From: Sycobia sp. Sy_11
Taxonomy: Eukaryota; Arthropoda; Insecta; Hymenoptera; Epichrysomallidae
Reading direction: 5' to 3'
Assembly: GCA_018907035.1 (NCBI GenBank)
Contig: JACCIC010000005.1
Location: 997,501-1,061,500, forward strand
DNA: 64,000 nucleotides
Every line of letters begins with the position of its first letter. Positions within the stretch are counted from its first letter, which is position 1. This document shows positions 23,201 through 34,463 of this stretch, piece by piece. A program made the translations under genes and the position numbers. Below the pieces are notes generated by a model. The model ran no database searches. It was not told the origin of the DNA and saw only the letters and a program-made list of their open reading frames with translations.

Positions 23201-26200
23201 CGGAAAATAGGATGTGCCAAAATTCGTGTCGAAAACCCAATTTTGTCTTTTTAAATTGTTAATGTCATATTTGCAATAATCTTCATTTTATTAGAATTTA
23301 TAATAAAATTTTACGAGGTCGCTAATGGCTGTTTTGTTGATGCGACTGAAAACAAGAGAAAATAGTAATAATAAAAAAATTCCATTAATGCTACTCGTAT
23401 AATTTTTATCAGAATTATATAATATATTTATTTTGAACTTTTTATTCATTCTACAATAAATACTCCCAATTGCAAACAAAATATTGAATAGCTGCAAAAA
23501 TGAAAAATCTGCTGAAAAATGAAAATTTTTTTTCTTCCCGATGTCCTGCACCGGACTACATCCTTAAGATGCGGTGGTGACGCGATTTCTTGATCAGTAT
23601 GCCGCCACAGTTTTTCTCGGTTAGACGAAAGAGGCGGAGTAATATGCTCTGGGAAAATTAACGATCTAATAGTGAGCGGAACTTTATTCGTTTATAATTG
23701 TTAGTATAACAATAAATATATAAAAAACAAACAGAAGGTGTATTAATGATCGAAGATTAGTTATTATGAAAGTGGCCAGTAAGTATCGGTTTGGTATAGT
23801 TTTCCAGACGAATAATCTTGAAAATAAATAAAAACTGAGTTTATCGATACCTTCGACATAATTGACGGGGTATACCTTTCGTTCTTTACACTGTAAATCG
23901 CGCGCGAACGGGATTCATAGACAGGTGCGGCTTTCAATGCCGAGGATGTAGATAGCCTATTGGTGTCGCGCATTATGAGTGTCGCCCACTGTGATTAAAC
24001 GATGTACCGTTTCATTTGCACGGTAAACTTGACGAAATTTGATTCAAATAATGGATATTTTATTTTCGATATTTTATATCGTCTATTTAACGCATTGCTG
24101 CAAAATTTCCCGTAAATTCGACGAGCGACGTGGAATCTCAATGATTTGCAAAATTTCGTAATCGATACTTGTTCGTAAAAATCGGAAAATTTTCTCACCT
24201 CGACATTGTTTAGTAAATTTACTGGAAATTTAGCCGCAGCGTAGCATAGATGAGTGAGGGGGGATGGTACGATAAACCAAAATTTCCATTATTCAATGAC
24301 ATTTCATTATTTGTTGCTCAAACGGCAATTGATCTATGGAGTTTACGTATCCCAGTGTGTACAAAAAGGGCTAATTAAGAAAAGTTAAAAGAAAATTACG
24401 AATGGTTTTTACCTTCATTATACCGAAAATCTGATAGTACTCTATAGCCGTAGCATATGACGAAACTTCCTTATGTACGTGAAAAGCGCTTATATATGCC
24501 ACGAGTGTCCCAAAAATGTGGATGAAGGTTAGCGCAAAAAGTAATCCCCGCTCCCCCCCCCCTCTACCGCTTCGCACGCAGGCCTCGGCGAGGAGGTGAC
24601 CCGCTTCAAGGTGAACGACCCGGCGGCGAGGCTGCACTGCCATCTGCGCCGGCTCGACCGGCTCCAGGCGGGCATGTACCTCGGCAGCTCGGCCCGCGAC
24701 AAGCGCTTCCTCGACGATCTGCTGCGCCATCCGGCCCTCGAGTCGGCCAACAAGGCGGGCAGCGAGCTCCTCACCACGACGACCTCCGAGTGCCTCGGTC
24801 GCCTCGGCAGCCTGCAGGACTCGCTCAGGACGCGCAGGCCGATGTACGCGGTGGACGCGAGGCGCGAGGCAGCGCTCACCCTCGGGCGCAGGATCGCCAA
24901 CTGGCAGGAGCTGGAGCTGAAGCGCTGCCTGATCAAGAACGAGGCCAAGTACATACTGAGGAGGCTGCACGAGGCCAGGCTCTGCAGGAATTACACGGTG
25001 TTCTTCAAGTGAGTCGTGGATTGTTTTTTTTTTTTTTTTTGTTGTTTTTTCGATAAGACGGAATTTTTCGCGCTTGTCTTTGGAAAGATTTTCGTTGTGA
25101 GGGATTCGTTGTTATTCGACAGATCCGAGGGATTCGATAAGATCTAGTTATCGATGCTCGTTGAGTGCAAAAAGTATTCGAATCATGTTTCTTTTTAAAT
25201 TTCTTCGTTCTTCTGCTACTTCTTCGTTCACTTCGGGCGCTATGATTTGTCTGAATTTATCGTCGCAATGCTAATAATCGTGCAAAATTCAAGTAGTATG
25301 TGAATAGATTGCAATGGAATGCTCCTAAGATAAAATTATCATAAGTAATAAATCTATAGTCTTAATAAAACTTTCATTATTCTTTGTATATAAAGAACAT
25401 TGTCGATATTGTCCGTAAATAAAATAGCAAAAGTAAACGTCGAACTCCGTTAATAAAGAACGCTACCGATGTCCTATTTATTACAATAATAAGCACAGAA
25501 ATAAATTTACTAGTAAAATTTGCAATAGTGGCTAATATTCCAATCCCAGACTGTAAATGTCCAAAAAAAAATCTCCAAAGTTTATTTAATTTGCCGAGTA
25601 ATTTCTTTCATTGGGTGCAGGGGCCGAGGCACGGATGCTTCGGCCCCTGCACCCCCACCAGGTTTGCATTTCTCATTTAACTCTCAGGCGCACTCCAGCA
25701 GTCAAATCTTATCTTTGCTCCTCTAAAGATTCCGTATTACGAACTATATGCAACAAAATATCGTATGCAACATCGGCGTTCGTTTTTCCCACTCGCAGGA
25801 TGTCATCCGGTCTCGTGCGTAAAATAAGATCTTACACTCTTGTTGCATAGTATACTATCAAAATATCAATGGTAAATTTTCAAGTGGTCACGTACAAAAA
25901 TTCTCAGTGTATGATATTTATTAAAATTTTTACAGCTTATAATTAAGTTCGTCGGCACTATTGTAATTTATACCAGGAATTGCCTTCCGTGCATATCTGC
26001 TTTTTTTCGTTACATACTAGAAATATCATCAAATTAAAGATGAATACTGTTTGTTTTTACTTAAGGCCATCATTAATATCTATTTCTTTATATATAATGT
26101 ATCCTTTGGAATAGTTATGTTTCAAAGTATTGACCATTGCAAATCATTTTTTATTATGTACGAAATATTAGAATTATAGAAGAAAAATGTCCATAAATTT

Positions 26201-29200
26201 AATCGAGTTTCATTATTAAAAATTGATAAATTTACCGCTGGAGTAACGTCGATAATGAAAAAGAATTTTAATTAAATCTTTCATTTTATCGCGAGACTAT
26301 AAATATTTATGGAATGAGAATTAACCGATCCGTGGCAGAATTTAACATATAATGAGAAAAATTAAACTGATTCGCTTTACCATCGTGATTAATAAAATTT
26401 ATGGGCAAAATATTTTTTCTATTGTTCGCACTGGGAGTTTATTGAAAATCGATTAAACTCACCTGTTTAAGCCTATATATATACGAGTATATATACATAT
26501 TAGAATGTTTTCTAGTACTTTTCTTTGCGTGGTATTTTAATTTTACTCCTTCTATCTTGTTTCACTCTAGGATACGGAGATAAGCGTTAATAATTAAAAT
26601 TATCTGGGGATTATCCATAATATATTATAAGTAGTTGACAAAGTTAGATAGAAACTAATTAAGTTAATGCCTATTATAAGCACTTATTATCATTTAACTC
26701 TCCTCGAGAGTTTTATCTAATTTAATACGTATAAAATTGATCTTGTCTAAATAAACAAATAGAAGAGGTTCTAAGATAATTCTTTTAGACATTCTCTCAT
26801 AATTAATGATAAAAATTAACGATAATCTCAGAATTTTTTGGCATTATCAATATTAGTTTCCGAACTCAAGCAAAGTAGGACAATGATTAATGAAACTCGA
26901 GAGAAAATTGTTTTCCTCTATCGTTCATTTATTTCGCGCAGTGGCAGTTTCGAGTAAAAGAATAAATAATGTGTTTTAAATTTCGACACATTGACATTTA
27001 TACTTTCAACGTTATTTATTTTACGATAGGGCTTTTGCTAATATCGACGTGGATGATTTTTTTTATATAAAATTGTTTTGTAAAAATATATTGCAACTAC
27101 CAGATAAAATTATAAGTTACGTATGTTTCATCGTAGTTCACTTGGTCGGCTCAGATATCAGATACTTAAGTCTCAGGAGTTAATAACGAAAGTTATTTTT
27201 GTTAGTTTTTCAATTTTGCCAAAGATTTCATACCGAGTAATAATGCAAAAGATCCTCGATAATGATGACAGCAAAAGTAGTAACATTTAGAAACTGACAG
27301 TAGATTGGTTTACTTATGATTATCTATAATGTTTTTTCAACAAAAATATCTATTTTATTATAAAATATGCCACGCATTATATGAGATCTAATTTTAAATT
27401 TGAGGTGATCTACTTTACTCGGAACGAAAAATTGTTTCTGCAAACATTTTATTATATCAATTTATGTGTCTCCATAAGGATGGTCCGGTTCGAAATAATT
27501 ATTCTATTACGCGATGGTATTTTCAAATTTTTAAACAAGTATTTTTTCGACTTCATACGATCTCTCGTTAATAATAAACTAAGTTTGGACTGCACAATTC
27601 CACTATAATAATTATAATTGTTTTAATTGTATCAGGTATATATAATTATAATTTTTTAGCGCAAACGTGTTTTGACTAAAATTCTCGTCCTGAAAAAGAC
27701 TCATCCTTGGGGGACTGTAACGTCGAGATAATATAATAATAATAATTATTATTAAATATTATTAATTTTGACGAAGTTTGATAACTGAAAGTTCTGATAT
27801 CTATTTGAAATCGTTAATTATACATAGCTGTCCGTAATTTATAGTATATTCCTTACTAATTTTGCTTATAATTGAATTTTCATAAGACGATTATCATATC
27901 CCGCACAGTATGAAAAGATTTCGGTATGAAAGTTTTCTGTGAGGATTCTGAAAGGCTCAATATGTAGGCTTTAATTTCTATGAGAAATAATTCTGGTACT
28001 ATTCCGGAAAGGCACGAGAATTATGTTTCCAAACTTTGACTTTGGATCAAAGTCGAGGAAACCTTTTCCGAATCCTCTCAAGCTCACACTTAAAAAAGGA
28101 TTCTGATGCCATGTCGGAAGGATCCTAAAATAATACTAGAACTTTCGTAACATAATCATATGCTGAAATCTTTGTGCAGGAATATAAAAACAATGTTTCA
28201 CGATGATAATGTAAAGGATTACGCAAGAATAAAAATGGATCCTCTACAATTAATTTCAAGTTTCCTTTTGGGAAACCTTTCTGGCGTCCTCGCTAAAATG
28301 CTTCCTGCGATAGGATTCCGGCGGAATATTAGATTTCTTACCTGAACGTCGTTCGGAAATAATTTACATTTTTCCCTTTTGGCACAAAAACCTTTCCAAA
28401 GACTTTACGAAAGATTATTCTTAAGAACTGAAGCAAAGAAGTAGACCTCGCGCGAGTTTGTACGCCTCCGCGTGGCATCGTTCTTCGACGAACGAGGGAA
28501 GGGTACTCCGATCATTAATCCCGGCTCCCACCCCGTCCCTTAGAATGGTCGAGCTCTCCAAGACGAGATTCGAGTCGTACAGCCAGCGCCTCTTCCCCGA
28601 CCGGCAGATCTTCCTCGACGCCCTCTACCGCATGGCGGCGCGCGCCTACATCGATCCGCGCAATCTCTGCCGCTTCGGGCCCGAGGAGCGCGATAAGCGC
28701 GCCATCTATCTGCGCCGGCTGCTGGGTTTGAAGGGGCCAAGGCTGCCGCGCGACAGCGATCTCGCCTGGCCGCCCTGCCTGAATCACAAGCTCGCGTTCG
28801 AGAAATGCAGGGAGTGCCTGGCGCTGGCGAGCAAGCCGCTGGAGACGCTGTGGCTGTTTCACGAGCTCTGCAAGCTCTTCATCGAGATACGCCGTTACGA
28901 CATGGCGAGGTGAGTGGCCGATGCATTGTTCTTTTTTTTCGTTCCTTCTTTTTTTCGTTTTTGCTTGTTTATCCTTCGTTTTAAGAACGAGCTTTTCGAC
29001 CGGATGTATATGTGATCGGTTTACTTGGAAATTAATGAATTTGATTAAAGTGCTGGGAGCTATTTAAATATGTATATCGACGAATGATAAGGAGAGTAGC
29101 AAAATTGCTGGTCACGGAATTTCTCGAAATTCATCATTATTATAGATATCTAGAGTGGCTAATGATAATATTATGAAACGGTTTAAGCTATCAATGCCAC

Positions 29201-31452
29201 ATGTAACCGTTTTTATTACACCGATGCAGGTCTATTTTATAAATTGAAACATACGGGAATTCATTTTCGATGAGAATATTTTTTACATGAATTAACAATA
29301 ATTAAATGATTGTTTTCTATATGATTAATCATGTATCTGAAATTTTTAAGAAATGGCAGATTCAAAAATCATTTTATTTGATTCTCAGATCATTTAATCA
29401 AATTGCAACAAAGGATATTATCATGTTTTATAGATTCATAAAAATTGATCAAAGTGTATCAGTTTTTATGTTTTGATAACAACAGTTTTCGATATTTCTC
29501 AGGTGAAGCTGCATCGAGATATGCTAATTATGCTATAATTCAAATACAATTTAGCTCATTGGAAGTCATAATGATCTAATTTAGATATAGAATAAGTAAA
29601 ATAATCGATAAATAACCAGAATATAACACACACACACACACACATACATACGCACACACACTCTAATAGAAATTGAGTGAATAAGTACAGGCAGAAATTC
29701 ATGTCGGAGTTAATTACAAATATATTTATAGCCATATAATGCGAGTAGCAATCATCGAAAGATGTATAAAAGTGGATTAGTACAGCTACGTGTTATTGGA
29801 AAAACATCCACTTGTATAATATAAAATTGATCAGAGGATAATTAGAGGAATTTTCAGCGTTAGAATTTAGCTACATTCGGAATAATCTATTTATAAATAT
29901 GGCATAATGTTGAATTTATATTAATGAAATCTGTGACCCGGAGTCGAGATACTCCTCTTGCCGGTGTTGTAAGAAGTGCGTTTTATAAGGTTGAAGATTT
30001 AAAATTTCATTGCTTTTATATCGCTTGATTTTAAAATTTTAATCCACGATTCAACTTTAAAACTTATTATTGCCAAGAGTTTTTCATTTAATATTTATTA
30101 TCTTTATTTTCTATTTATTTCATAGTCACAAGATAAGATACAGGTTTAATACCGTACAATAACTTAATAATTCGTAAGACTGGTCGTACCGAAGGGGCAA
30201 AATGGTAATTAAGAAAATCTTCTGCTAATTTCCTTCAATTTATTTTCAAAATTTAATAAATTTTCTGAATTAGTTTTTAAAGATTTTGTTTACTAATAAC
30301 TAAAATAATAATGATTATAATAATAAAAAAGAAATTAACATACGAAAAATAGCCTTAATATGAATATTGTACAACATAATAGAATAAAATAGAATATCGG
30401 TTTTACGCTAAGAAATTCAAAAAAATCGCAGTAGAAAGTGTTAATTTAGGAGGCTATCGAAATAAAATTTTATATATGAAAAGATTAATCTAAGTCAAAT
30501 TATAGTCATGATCTTTATTAGCGTATATTTTACATCACGGTAAAGTTCCGTCTAAATTAGTGAAATTTTATGGAAATGTAAACTAGCCGACGATTGGAAA
30601 TTGTTTTTTTTTTTTTTTTTTTGAAAATGTTTTTAGGCATATAATATAGACCAGAGTGTTGGTTCATTTTGATTCACATCTGTTATTATCACAATTTTTA
30701 GTCAATAACGTCATTATATTGATTCAAGTACACCTTCGTCTACAGGACACCGGCTCTCCCTCGACCGATTAAAATCCTCCGAAATTACTTCTAACTTCGC
30801 GTTCTTCCGCCGCGCGTCCTATAAATCATTAAATCATTAAATCATTAAATCATCAAAAAAAAAAAAAAAAACAAAATTAAAAAAAAAGAAAAAAAAAACT
30901 CAATGTCCACGCCGTCGCCGCAGGTTCTACGCGAAGAAGACGCGCGACCTCGGCCTGGAGGCCGGCTACGAGGAGTACGCGGTGAACGCGAGCCACGTCC
31001 TCGTGCGGGTCGAGCTGTCCCAGCACAATCGCAACGAGGCGAAGGAGGCGGCCCACGCGGCCCTCGAGTCCGCGCGCAAGCTCAAGCTCGACTTTCTCGC
31101 GGACTTTTACGGGCGCGCGATCGACTTCATCGAGGGCATCGACTTCAGCCGGCTGAGCGACGACGGGAACATAGCGGCGCGCGAGCAGCTGATCACCTCA
31201 CTGATGCCCGAGGACCTCAGGCCGGGAATGGGGAAGCTGATGCGGGCGATGGAGTCGGTGCCGGCCAAGAGGCGGCTCTCGGTGATGCCGGGCTGCAAGC
31301 CCAAGGACAAGGGGCCGAGCGTCTCGACGAAGCTTACGGCGATGCCGGGCCAGCCGCCCGACTTCGAGCGGGTGGCCAGGGACGCGCTGCTGAAGAAGTT
31401 CGCGCCGAGCAAGAAGTGCCTGGGCTGGCTGGACTTCGAGGAGTACGACTGA
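18352..31452 (+). CDS. TPR protein resembling outer dynein arm docking subunit ODAD4/TTC25 (upstream paralogue), five exons
   Basis: Exons 18352-18586, 22494-22766, 24582-25008, 28544-28909 and 30924-31452 (TGA) give 609 residues, with consistent phases 1, 1, 2, 2. Human ODAD4 is about 670 residues. Segments resembling ODAD4: an N-terminal TPR pair (about residues 12-75; NYLWTLLGLSEALKKSGQF); a middle block with LGSSARDKRFLDDLL followed by RTRRPMYAVDARRE; and a late TPR at about 412-445 (TLWLFHELCKLFIEIRRYDM) continuing NASHVLVRVELSQHNRNEA. ODAD4 binds other docking-complex subunits and anchors outer dynein arms on axonemal doublets. The downstream neighbour is a second family member in the same orientation. 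The start is the first ATG of a GC-rich exon in context AAAAATGG. The assignment is from memory of family motifs; another axonemal TPR protein is possible. Confidence 0.7.
18835..18883. repeat. (TA)n microsatellite
   Basis: Pure TA tract in intron 1 of the upstream ODAD4-like gene. Confidence 0.95.
20148..20211. repeat. Compound (TA)n(GA)n microsatellite
   Basis: A TA tract passes directly into a GA tract near 20185. Confidence 0.95.
22494..22766 (+). CDS. Upstream ODAD4-like gene, exon 2 (residues 79-169)
   Basis: Acceptor GGCGCAG at 22487-22493, entered in phase 1 (DPTHLGANGTRMEALYD). Predicted mostly helical, ending RLNEEEDEFAG. The donor CCG|GTGGGTGCG at 22767 shares nine intron bases with the donor of exon 1. 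Confidence 0.8.
22767..24581 (+). other. Intron 2 of the upstream ODAD4-like gene
   Basis: AT-rich, with a T-run at 22906-22928. A mildly GC-richer zone at 23760-24200 has open frames on the minus strand without recognisable content. The acceptor is preceded by a C-rich tract. Confidence 0.6.
24582..25008 (+). CDS. Upstream ODAD4-like gene, exon 3 (residues 169-311)
   Basis: Acceptor CGCACGCAG at 24573-24581, phase 1. Contains the LGSSARDKRFLDDLL and RTRRPMYAVDARRE segments that I match to the central ODAD4 region, then the helix ILRRLHEARLCRNYTVFF. Donor TTCAA|GTGAGT at 25009, phase 2, splitting a Lys codon. Confidence 0.8.
25009..28543 (+). other. Intron 3 of the upstream ODAD4-like gene
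   Basis: AT-rich except for the GC palindrome at 25613-25654 and a zone at about 27900-28340 with repeated GGATTC-, TTCC- and GGAA-containing words and a small palindrome (GACTTTGGATCAAAGTC) near 28040. No coding exon was recognised. Confidence 0.6.
25613..25654. other. 42-base GC-rich near-perfect palindrome
   Basis: GGGTGCAGGGGCCGA at 25613-25627 is the exact reverse complement of the bases at 25640-25654. One mismatched pair follows, then GCA/TGC, leaving a CGGA tetraloop. The surrounding intron is strongly AT-rich. Confidence 0.7.
28544..28909 (+). CDS. Upstream ODAD4-like gene, exon 4 (residues 312-433)
   Basis: Acceptor CCCTTAG at 28537-28543, phase 2. The first in-exon codon after the split Lys is an ATG, but the upstream exons make it internal. 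Ends in the TPR helix TLWLFHELCKLFIEIRRYDM. Donor GCGAG|GTGAGT at 28910, phase 2. Confidence 0.85.
28910..30923 (+). other. Intron 4 of the upstream ODAD4-like gene
   Basis: AT-rich. Holds a short CA tract at 29628-29645, about four copies of the octamer AAATCATT at 30823-30854, and an A-run to 30898 before the acceptor. Confidence 0.6.
30924..31452 (+). CDS. Upstream ODAD4-like gene, exon 5 and stop (residues 434-609)
   Basis: Acceptor GTCGCCGCAG at 30914-30923, phase 2. Completes the TPR begun in exon 4 (FYAKKTRDLGLEAGYEEYA, then the helix NEAKEAAHAALESARKLKL) and adds a tail of about 120 residues ending LDFEEYD. TGA at 31450-31452. Confidence 0.85.
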
Positions 31453-31554
31453 GGGGGGTGGGCGAAATTCTTGCCCCTCCGCCCCCCCCCAATTTTCCTG
31501 TACAGTTTTTTTTCTCTGTTTTTTTTTTTTTGTCTTTTTGTATAGTGTCGTTTT

Positions 31555-31557
<3 letters not shown>

Positions 31558-31603
<46 letters not shown>

Positions 31604-31604
31604 G
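31558..31604 (+). repeat. (GA)n microsatellite in the 3' UTR of the upstream ODAD4-like gene
   Basis: A nearly pure GA tract lies about 105 bases after the stop codon and just before the poly(A) signal, so it is probably present in the mRNA. Confidence 0.85.
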
Positions 31605-31617
31605 TGTGTGTATCGTA

Positions 31618-31623
31618 AATAAA
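31618..31623 (+). terminator. Candidate poly(A) signal AATAAA
   Basis: A canonical hexamer 166 bases after the TGA of the upstream ODAD4-like gene. A second AATAAA lies at 31684-31689. Confidence 0.55.
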
Positions 31624-32771
31624 CATTGTAAATATGGACTGTGTGCTTGAACCGTCATATAAGTGCTTGTGTAAAAAGTTTTTAATAAAAAGAGAAAAAC
31701 TGGAGCTGTCTTGCAGCCCTGATAATTATTTGCATTTATTACTGATGTTGCGGCTTTATTTTTTAAATCTATTTTTAGCAAGAATACACGGTTATGCATT
31801 TTTTATCTGGTTTTTGATTGTAATAGAAGAACTTTTTTTATTTATTTTTTATTTTTTTTTGAAAACGATTCTATTTTACGTCGAATTATATGATGTACGT
31901 ACCTTGCCAGCATATATTTTAATATTCGTCGTTGTCATACAAAGCGTTAATTTTCAAAAGCTTTACAGGAGTATCACTAGTGTGTAATACAAGCATTGGC
32001 CTCGTAACGCATCGATCGACGTAAGGTAAGCATATATATGTTGCCTAATAATACGAAATACAACAAAGTTTATTGTTTGAATAACTTTGAATTACGAGTG
32101 AATTACTTATAAGAATAAATCACGAGAGGTATTGTTACTTTCGTACACTATCGGAGCTCTTATACGAGGTCTTTGAAGATCCAAGCAGCATCTTTCATTG
32201 GCACAACGATTTATGATATTTTGACAAAAGTTTTTTTCAGTTATTAGGTATATTTATCAAAATATGATAATATACCTTTAAGTACATTTTATGCGATTAT
32301 CTCGCTCACTTAATTAATTTGAAATATAAAGCTGTTGAATAAAAACAAGAAAGAAGAACTTTCAGAAAAATGGAAAAAAACCCATATTACTCGTATAGTA
32401 AAAATGTTAATGCCCACAAACGACCTCGAGCGAGAAGCTTTAAGAATTAAAGTATTATGGAGCGTTTCGAGCTTTCTTTGTTTTTTGAAAGTCGATAAAT
32501 TAAGTATTCGGCTTTATTTATGTGCATTACATTTATGCTTCGATTTTTAGAACGACGATCCGTACTGATAAAGAGATATCGCGTCGTAAAATTTTATACG
32601 GCAAAGTTGAAGTTTTATAGGTAAAGAGGGGAAAAAAGTTACATCACCTATATGAAACTTTCAGAAAAAAATCTTTCTATGGTCTTTGAAAATCAACATT
32701 CGAGAAAATAGGTTAATGCAATTAAAATAAATATCAGTTTCTCTGAATTATTCATTCACTAATTTTGATGC

Positions 32772-32772
<1 letters not shown>

Positions 32773-32821
<49 letters not shown>
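32773..32821. repeat. (TA)n microsatellite
   Basis: Pure TA tract in the spacer between the two ODAD4-like genes. Confidence 0.95.
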
Positions 32822-32823
<2 letters not shown>

Positions 32824-33652
32824 TAACTTGAAAAGGAGAGGCGCTTCAATGACGTATCTATGAATGAATTTATTATTATAATATTATTACCTGATACTAG
32901 AAACTCATTTTTAACTGTGTAGAGTCTTCTCAAAAGCTACTATATGGGAAAAATATTTACATTTTACATTTCTTCCAAATATTATTAAAGCTAACAAATC
33001 GAATTCTATTAAATTTTATTTTCTCAAAGAATTGTTCTACTTTTTTTTACAAAGTCAGAAAAATAGAACAAATAGTTTGGTTTTCTAGATTCTTTTTTTT
33101 ATTATTTATAGGTTTCGCATATTTCTTATAGATTGAATACATAAAATTACAGATAACAAATAAAAACATAAGCTGTGTCATAAAAAGTAGAGATATAGAA
33201 TGTATAATAAAACTTCAAAGGTAAGAGATAAATGTTAATTAAGTTATGATAACCGATCAATGCTAAGAATTAGAGCAAAACGAATTCGTCTATATTTTCT
33301 TGACTTTAGATTTGTTGCGTTTATTTTTATTTTTGTATTTCTTATATGAGACCTCTATTATTGCTGCTTATTATCACAGAATTTATACTAATACGTTTCG
33401 CATTACGGTTTTTCGTAATTGTCATTTGGACGTATCTAAAACATTGCAGAGCTACAAATAATAAAAATAGAATAAATTTAGAAACCACTAGTATTTTTCT
33501 GAATATAATTGGTTTTCCTGTGCTGACCAGATAGTTGAGATAGAATTTGTTCTTTATATTTATTTATATTCTTTTTACGTCACCGATATACTATGGTACC
33601 GATGACTGAGAGCCGGCCCTTTGGAAGTTGTCCGAGAATGACGAAAAACCCC

Positions 33653-33656
<4 letters not shown>

Positions 33657-33692
<36 letters not shown>
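33657..33692 (+). repeat. (CT)n microsatellite about 180 bases upstream of the second ODAD4-like start
   Basis: A pure CT tract (GA on the other strand) in the likely promoter or 5' UTR. GAGA-type tracts bind GAGA factor in insects; that role here is an inference. Confidence 0.7.
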
Positions 33693-33696
<4 letters not shown>

Positions 33697-33870
33697 TCAT
33701 TCGCAGAGCATAAAAAAAAAACCCTCGAACTCACTCTCAAAATTAAAAAGCCCGCCGCGCCTTTTTCCCCTCCCGTTTCGTCGCCCCGTTCACTTGTCTC
33801 GCGCGCACGCGCGCCGCCCTCCCCCCCTCATACGCGACTACGCGCCGGCTATCAATCTCTCGCCTGGGCG

Positions 33871-34133
33871 ATGCACTCGACGACGAGGAGCAGGCACGCG
33901 CGGCGTCGCGAGGCCCAGCCGCCGACGCCGCCGGCGCCGTCCGAAGCCTTCCCGAGGCAGGAGCGCCATCGTCATCCGGCGGCGGCGGCGGCGGCGGTGG
34001 GCGCCGATCTCGAGGAGCCCGGCGCCGTGGTGGCGGACGTCGAGGCGCGCCACGAGGCCGCGCGGAGGCAGGTCGAGAGCAGCAAGACGCGCGCCGGCAA
34101 GATGCACAAGGAGGCGGATCAGCTGTTCAATAA
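33871..34133 (+). CDS. ODAD4: ODAD4 gene, exon 1 (residues 1-87)
   Basis: Starts [14 protein letters not shown], has a Pro/Ala-rich stretch with a short GCG-encoded alanine run, then charged residues leading into the TPR helix [11 protein letters not shown]. Donor AATAA|GTAACG at 34134, phase 2. The frame is also open upstream of the ATG, so the start is uncertain. Confidence 0.6.
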
Positions 34134-34367
34134 GTAACGATAAGCAATGATAACGCGACACTGTCGATTCTCGTAGGTTACGAGCCACCCCCTCTGCAGG
34201 TTATGACGATCTCATGGGCGCATTGAATTCGCGCATTGCCCTTTCATTAACAGTGCGCGAACGAGCCGCGCGATTCGTCAATGATCAATTCCTCGTCGGT
34301 GCTCACACTTGCGCGATGCCTCCTCGAAAGTAGCAACGATGATAAGGAGCGATATTGCGTATAAAAG

Positions 34368-34463
<96 letters not shown>

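Larger units (their letters stand above)
31624..33870. other. Spacer between the two ODAD4-like genes
   Basis: AT-rich, with (TA)n at 32773-32821. An open frame at 31634-31987 reads hydrophobic, AT-driven residues and is not credible. From about 33600 the sequence becomes GC-richer, with a (CT)n at 33657-33692, a C-rich stretch and CpG-rich bases up to the ATG. This is the probable promoter and 5' UTR of the second gene. No clear X-box was seen. Confidence 0.5.

Noticed and set aside
25621..25661. 41-base possible exon in intron 3 of the upstream ODAD4-like gene
   Set aside because: Its length is not a multiple of three and inclusion would shift the frame of exon 4; it largely coincides with the palindrome.
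31634..31987. 117-codon plus-strand open frame after the upstream ODAD4-like gene
   Set aside because: Phe/Leu/Ile/Tyr-rich translation typical of AT-rich spacer; no start context and no family.
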